This document shows positions 18,169 to 21,802 of a stretch of DNA of 21,802 nucleotides, piece by piece. The first letter of the stretch is position 1; every line of letters begins with the position of its first letter. The stretch covers positions 1-21,802 of the forward strand of contig QXVZ01016285.1 in NCBI GenBank assembly GCA_008931825.1, read 5' to 3'. The notes beneath the pieces are model-generated. The model had not been told where the DNA came from, did no database searches, and saw only the letters and a program-made list of their open reading frames with translations. This DNA comes from Phallusia fumigata. Taxonomy: Eukaryota > Chordata > Ascidiacea > Phlebobranchia > Ascidiidae. The position numbers and the translations under genes were made by a program.

Positions 18169-21100
18169 CAAAGGATGTTGTCCACCCAGAAATAAACGGA
18201 CATTTAGAAACTTCTAGGCGACATACTTTGGTAAATATTGCTGATTAAAAAAGTTAACATTTTGGGGGCCTGAAGGTGAACTGATGGGTGAATTGGGGAA
18301 AAAAGTTGTCAGTGCACAACTTCAGATACCAAACTATCATGTGTCAAAATTTGAAGAAATTTTAACAACTCCTTTTTGACCAAATTGTGGGAACAAACTC
18401 GCATCAGACAGAAAAAAGAAAAACCAGAGTAAAAACAATGTGTCCCCTTCGTGGAAACAGACCCACAATGATTTTATAGGACCATCCATTATGTGTTTTT
18501 TTGCATTTCTCCTGCTTGTTAGGGTTTTTGTGAGTGCACATTTTTGAAACAATCATTGGCCAAAGAAAATCCTTACACGGGTCGATATTTGTGAAGGAAA
18601 TTTTTCAGTATAAATTGCTATGCGCCTGATGCAAAAACATATCTAATAAATCGACCTGTTTTAACTTAGTAGGACTTTTACCCTCAAGAGCTGCCTACAG
18701 TCAGCCATGACAAACTCGGTCTTATAAAGCAAGGCGTCAGGCCAGGTTGCAAACATGAGTATACTCCTCACTTATATGCATCTTACCAAAGTAGTCTGAC
18801 GGACCAAGGGTTCCAACTTGTGTATAGTCCTCATTGTCTGGCCTCTTCTGCAATACAGCAGCTGATCCCTAGAAAAAAAAACACATGTGTCTTGTTCTGA
18901 AGCAGGTCATGGGCTTTTCCACAAAACATGTCTTAAAATACAGTCGGACACATGTTTTTCATTTACTAAGCCTAATTAAGCAACACAACACAACATTTTT
19001 GTCACAAGGAAGCAACTCAGTGAAGTGCTATGTTTAAATCTGTTTGGAGTCCAGATCCAATATAATAACAGGAAGCAGACTGAATGAATGTTATTCACTT
19101 AATGAGCTAAATTCCATGCACAGCTAATCCAGGATTTGCTGTGTATGTTGTCAATGAGAATTTCCTTGATGCAACGGTATGACATTTTAAACAAATGTAA
19201 AAAAATCTCCATAGTTTAATTTGGATCTTTCATTACCATCAAAACTATTTTCAACAATAAAAAAGGCTTATACCCTGCTAACCCATTGTAGCTCACACAT
19301 ATTCATGTCATTTATCGCAGATTATTTTTGCTAATTGCATTTAACATCTGTCTTTTATTATCTTTAGAGAAAGAATCTGCCCCTAATAGTAAACAGAAGC
19401 ACTACATTTTGCTAAAATGTTTTGTCAAAATTTATAATCATTTAAGAAATCAATGCTCTACATTGACCTAGAATAGAATTTCTCTGCTTTATGTGACAGT
19501 TTCATATTACACAGGGACTTTACTGAACTGTAAAACAGATAGTAAAAGTGAATGCTGATGAGTTATAGAGTAATATGATTTAATATAAAACATTCTTTTA
19601 ACTTTGAGCAGCATAAGACCAACTTCATTGACGACCATTGCGAGTTAATTTAACACTTATTTTACAGTAACCACAAGTACTCATAAAATAACAAAAATGT
19701 TTAAATGTTTACTCATTATGCAAAGATCCTACCTCCACAATAATAAAAAAATCATTTCCAGCTTGGCCTTGCACGACAACTTCTTGTCCCGATTCAAACA
19801 AAACTGGTTCCAAAGCATCAGCAACAGTAAGCCTTTCCCATTTATCCAAATTCTCTGTATTATGAGAAGATGATAAAATTAGTACATTCCCCATTAGTCA
19901 TTTTGGCTGATTAAAGCTGAGGTAATATTCTGGTTAAATGCAAATGTGCAATCCTTGTTAAGCACTTATTTTGACAAAATGGTTTTCCATCCTTTTATTT
20001 TATTTAGCATGCATATTGTGATCTGTACTAAACTGACATTGTTTTTAATTGTATACAATTACATATTAACACTATGTCACAAAACTAAGACACGCACTAA
20101 TTGCAAAATGGAACACAGTACTTGTCATGAACTACTGGTTTAAGTGACAAGGAACTTGCATTAAACTAAAACAATATTTTACTCTTACATACAGCTTACC
20201 CAAAATAGACACTTTGCTGAGAAAGTCGTCATACATCTTTCGCTTTTTCAGAGTGCTGCCCATAAGAATCCTACGATAGCTGTCACGGTCGATCGCCCAT
20301 AATTTAAGATCGGTTTTTGCCCGGACATCAGCAGCTCTGGGTGTTCCATAGATAAGTGCTAGCTCACCGAAACTTGCCCCCTCTCCTAGTGTACTGATGT
20401 AATTGTTGTTGACGTAGATCTAAAAAGCATTGGTGGTCATAAAAGGCAGAGCAATGTTACTCTAAACAGCATGGGTTTCAGAATAGAAGTGTAAATGTAA
20501 GTACTATCAACACAGATTAATCACACAAACATTTTACAAACAGTTTAGGTAAAAACTTTTCACATCACAGTTGTCCCACAAATTACACAAACAAAATTAA
20601 CCAAACCGCTCTCAACAGGTTATATTGTAAAACATAACACTGAATGCATGTAAATGTGAAATCATTTTACAAGCAGACAAAAAAGATTTGTTGGGAAAAA
20701 TTAACCCTGCTTTTGTACAGAATTGCATTGTGTGATGTGGACCAATCAGACAACATTGCAAATATTGATGCCAATTAAAATATCCCAGGAAAATCAATAC
20801 ACTGCACTGAACAACACAATCAACTGGGTTTTCGAGTCAATAAAAGTAAGCAATAGCTTGTGCCAGTACACAGGACTCACACCAGAAAGTCTATCATATT
20901 TCTTCTATTTTACTTAAATTGTTTTCAGAACATGCGTCCTTTGACCAATTTATGATGAGCAAACCTTTACACTTCCTTGGTTGGTATTGTATAACAGTGC
21001 CATTACTTACATCCACTTCCCCTTGGTCAATGATGTAAAAGTTGTCTCCATCGTCGCCCTGTTTAATGATGCATTCTCCTGCTATGTTCATAACAGGAAA

Positions 21101-21211
21101 CATAGCATCAAAGATGTCTGACCGTTCATTCTCGTCCAAATGGGAAAAGAGCACATTCCTTTCTATGGCCTTGGAGAGCGCTGCCATTGTCTTGTAATCT
21201 TTTGTGATGAC
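17975..21211 (-). CDS. PRKAR1: cAMP-dependent protein kinase type I regulatory subunit, C-terminal 265 residues (gene level, 5' partial)
   Basis: Five exons (21211-21011, 20419-20200, 19854-19733, 18868-18787, 18147-17975) join in one frame with GT-AG introns. They encode both cAMP-binding domains of an RI subunit, a cytosolic inhibitor that releases the PKA catalytic subunit when cAMP binds. Site A has [13 protein letters not shown] with the conserved Glu and Arg; site B has [13 protein letters not shown] with the same pair. The DKWERL Trp (site-A cap) and the Tyr of the tail [10 protein letters not shown] (site-B cap) are present. The tail is diagnostic of RI rather than RII. Length agrees with about residues 117-381 of vertebrate RI-alpha without gaps. 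The dimerisation/docking domain and pseudosubstrate site lie on exons beyond the right edge. The final exon is duplicated in the assembly. Whether the gene is closer to the vertebrate alpha or beta form cannot be judged, and an invertebrate would normally have one RI gene. Confidence 0.96.
18148..18786 (-). other. PKA RI intron between the last two exons (639 bp)
   Basis: Donor TTTG|GTAAGA (GT at 18786-18785) and acceptor TTCCCAG. The CpG-poor compartment ends within this intron near 18.2 kb. No other exon is seen. Confidence 0.85.
18787..18868 (-). CDS. PRKAR1: PKA RI exon: start of site B beta-barrel
   Basis: 82 bases encode [19 protein letters not shown] and then TLGPSDYF plus the first base of a Gly codon. 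The acceptor TTTTTCTAG ends at 18869. It matches the RI cAMP-binding domain B between the FFII strand and the phosphate-binding cassette, and GPSDYFGE spans the junction with the last exon. Confidence 0.94.
18869..19732 (-). other. PKA RI intron (864 bp)
   Basis: Donor GAG|GTAGGA, acceptor TTTTTCTAG. AT-rich and almost free of CpG (2 in 19021-19620 by hand count). No coding sequence or RNA gene recognised. Confidence 0.85.
19733..19854 (-). CDS. PRKAR1: PKA RI exon: A/B domain link and start of domain B
   Basis: 122 bases complete a Glu codon and encode [17 protein letters not shown] and on to FFIIVE. The Trp of DKWERL is the residue that caps cAMP in site A in RI structures. Acceptor AATACAG ends at 19855 and donor is GAG|GTAGGA. 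Phases agree with both neighbours. Confidence 0.95.
19855..20199 (-). other. PKA RI intron (345 bp)
   Basis: Donor TTGG|GTAAGC, acceptor AATACAG. The shortest intron of the gene seen here. No internal features recognised. Confidence 0.85.
20200..20419 (-). CDS. PRKAR1: PKA RI exon: site A phosphate-binding cassette
   Basis: 220 bases encode 73 residues, [17 protein letters not shown] and on to FLSKVSIL, plus one base. The cassette [15 protein letters not shown] has Glu (residue 19 of the exon) and Arg (residue 28), which contact the ribose and phosphate of cAMP. Ala rather than Thr at the position after that Arg suits cAMP over cGMP. The residue after RAA is Asp (codon 20329-20327) where RI subunits usually have Thr. 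[13 protein letters not shown] and [10 protein letters not shown] follow the family closely. Confidence 0.96.
20420..21010 (-). other. PKA RI intron (591 bp)
   Basis: Donor GAT|GTAAGT (GT at 21010-21009) and acceptor CTTTTTAG ending at 20420. AT-rich, CpG-poor, no other exon seen. Confidence 0.85.
21011..21211 (-). CDS. PRKAR1: PKA RI exon: start of cAMP-binding domain A
   Basis: 201 bases encode 67 residues in phase 0, [20 protein letters not shown] and on to [37 protein letters not shown] is a strong RI signature. The acceptor TTTATCCAG ends at 21212. In vertebrate RI genes the preceding exon ends with the residues just after the pseudosubstrate region, and that exon is not in the window. 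Confidence 0.96.
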
Positions 21212-21802
21212 CTGGATAAAATGCATTGTTTGTCTTGCCTGGCAATGACTTGCTAAAGTCGCTTGTGGCTTTTATCAAGTGGCACCAGACTGCCCAAATA
21301 CTCTTTCAAACATTGCTAAGTTTATGGTAATTTTTATAAATCTCTATCTGTCATGGGCATTGTGATTTAAATGTATTTTATGTGTGATAAAAACTTCTTG
21401 GGACCTACAGCCTTCAGGTTTTTTAATTAGATGACTATGGGATTGACTGGGCATAAAATATTTTGCTGTAACTCAGGCGATTGTGGACCAAAAATGGAGG
21501 AGGTAAAATTATGCATAACAGGGCACAAGAATTGATACAGGGATTTAAACAGAAAAAATAGTGTCAGTGTACAGTGTACATCTGGGTGCTTAAGGGTGGC
21601 AAACAACAATAGGTCTCTTCATGATTGACTGATCAACCATAAAGTCCCACAAGTATACTTTGAAGTAGTATATAAACCGAAAGACACACTTTGCTGCACA
21701 GTGTCCTTTCTTATTTAATAGGTGCAAAAAACAGGTGTCGGTTGGTGGATATCTAACAATCGTTTTTTCAGGATAACTTCAAATGCATTGGAGGATTGAA
21801 AT
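21212..21802 (-). other. Partial PKA RI intron to the window edge
   Basis: I looked on the minus strand for the expected pseudosubstrate exon (a basic RRxA/G-type stretch followed by an acidic segment) and did not find it, so the intron is at least 591 bases. Composition is AT-rich and CpG-poor like the other introns. A TGTACAGTGTACA repeat at 21568-21580 is the only small structured motif noted. Confidence 0.6.

Noticed and set aside
17781..18248. Plus-strand open frames repeated on both sides of the N at 17950
   Set aside because: They are antisense shadows of the PKA RI last exon and its duplicate. The minus-strand frame matches the RI C-terminus.
1..21802. CRISPR array, bacterial operon or phage system
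   Set aside because: No regularly spaced repeats are present, the genes have GT-AG introns, and the proteins are animal families.

Overview
This is a eukaryotic (animal) window carrying parts of two protein-coding genes, both on the minus strand, plus a long non-coding flank. The two identifiable genes are (1) the 3' two-thirds of a type I regulatory subunit of cAMP-dependent protein kinase (PRKAR1-like; five coding exons between 21211 and 17975, with the 5' exons beyond the right edge) and (2) a complete-looking C2H2 zinc-finger transcription factor (main coding exon 11317-8561, short last exon 8027-7974, probable non-coding first exon ending at 15641). The compact introns (0.35-0.9 kb in the kinase gene), the AT-rich non-coding DNA and above all the sharp alternation of CpG-poor gene bodies with CpG-rich intergenic DNA suggest an invertebrate with mosaic gene-body methylation. 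An ascidian such as Ciona is my best guess, but that is an inference and not proven by any single sequence.

Layout from left to right. 1-7500: CpG-rich DNA with no recognisable gene. It holds an assembly-type duplication around a lone N (550-774), one or two TATA-like promoter sites, and a candidate degenerate retroelement (about 2340-2770, minus strand) with a tRNA-like B box at one end and a hammerhead-ribozyme-like core at the other. 7500-7970: 3' UTR and poly(A) region of the zinc-finger gene. 7974-11317: zinc-finger coding exons. 11339-15640: a 4.3 kb gene-free, CpG-poor stretch, read as the 5' intron (or outron) of that gene. 15641-16570: CpG-rich promoter region with a GC box. 16570-17755: presumed 3' UTR and downstream region of the kinase gene, with several CRE-type TGACGT sites. 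17732-18168: the last coding exon of the kinase gene, present twice as an exact 218-base repeat around a lone N, almost certainly an assembly join error. 18148-21211: the remaining kinase exons and introns. 21212-21802: a further intron, no exon seen.

The kinase exons join in a single reading frame with GT-AG introns. They give 265 residues that match the RI family from just after the pseudosubstrate region to the family's C-terminal tail, including both cAMP-binding sites. The zinc-finger protein (about 936 residues) is built as two similar halves, each with one pair of classical fingers followed by one pair of a second finger type, pointing to an internal duplication.

I did not find an undescribed multi-gene system here. 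The observations most worth a second look are the CpG compartment boundaries (one falls inside the kinase gene), the two N-flanked duplications, the A-B-A'-B' finger architecture, the hammerhead-like and tRNA-like element, and an Asp in the kinase site-A phosphate-binding cassette where Thr is usual.
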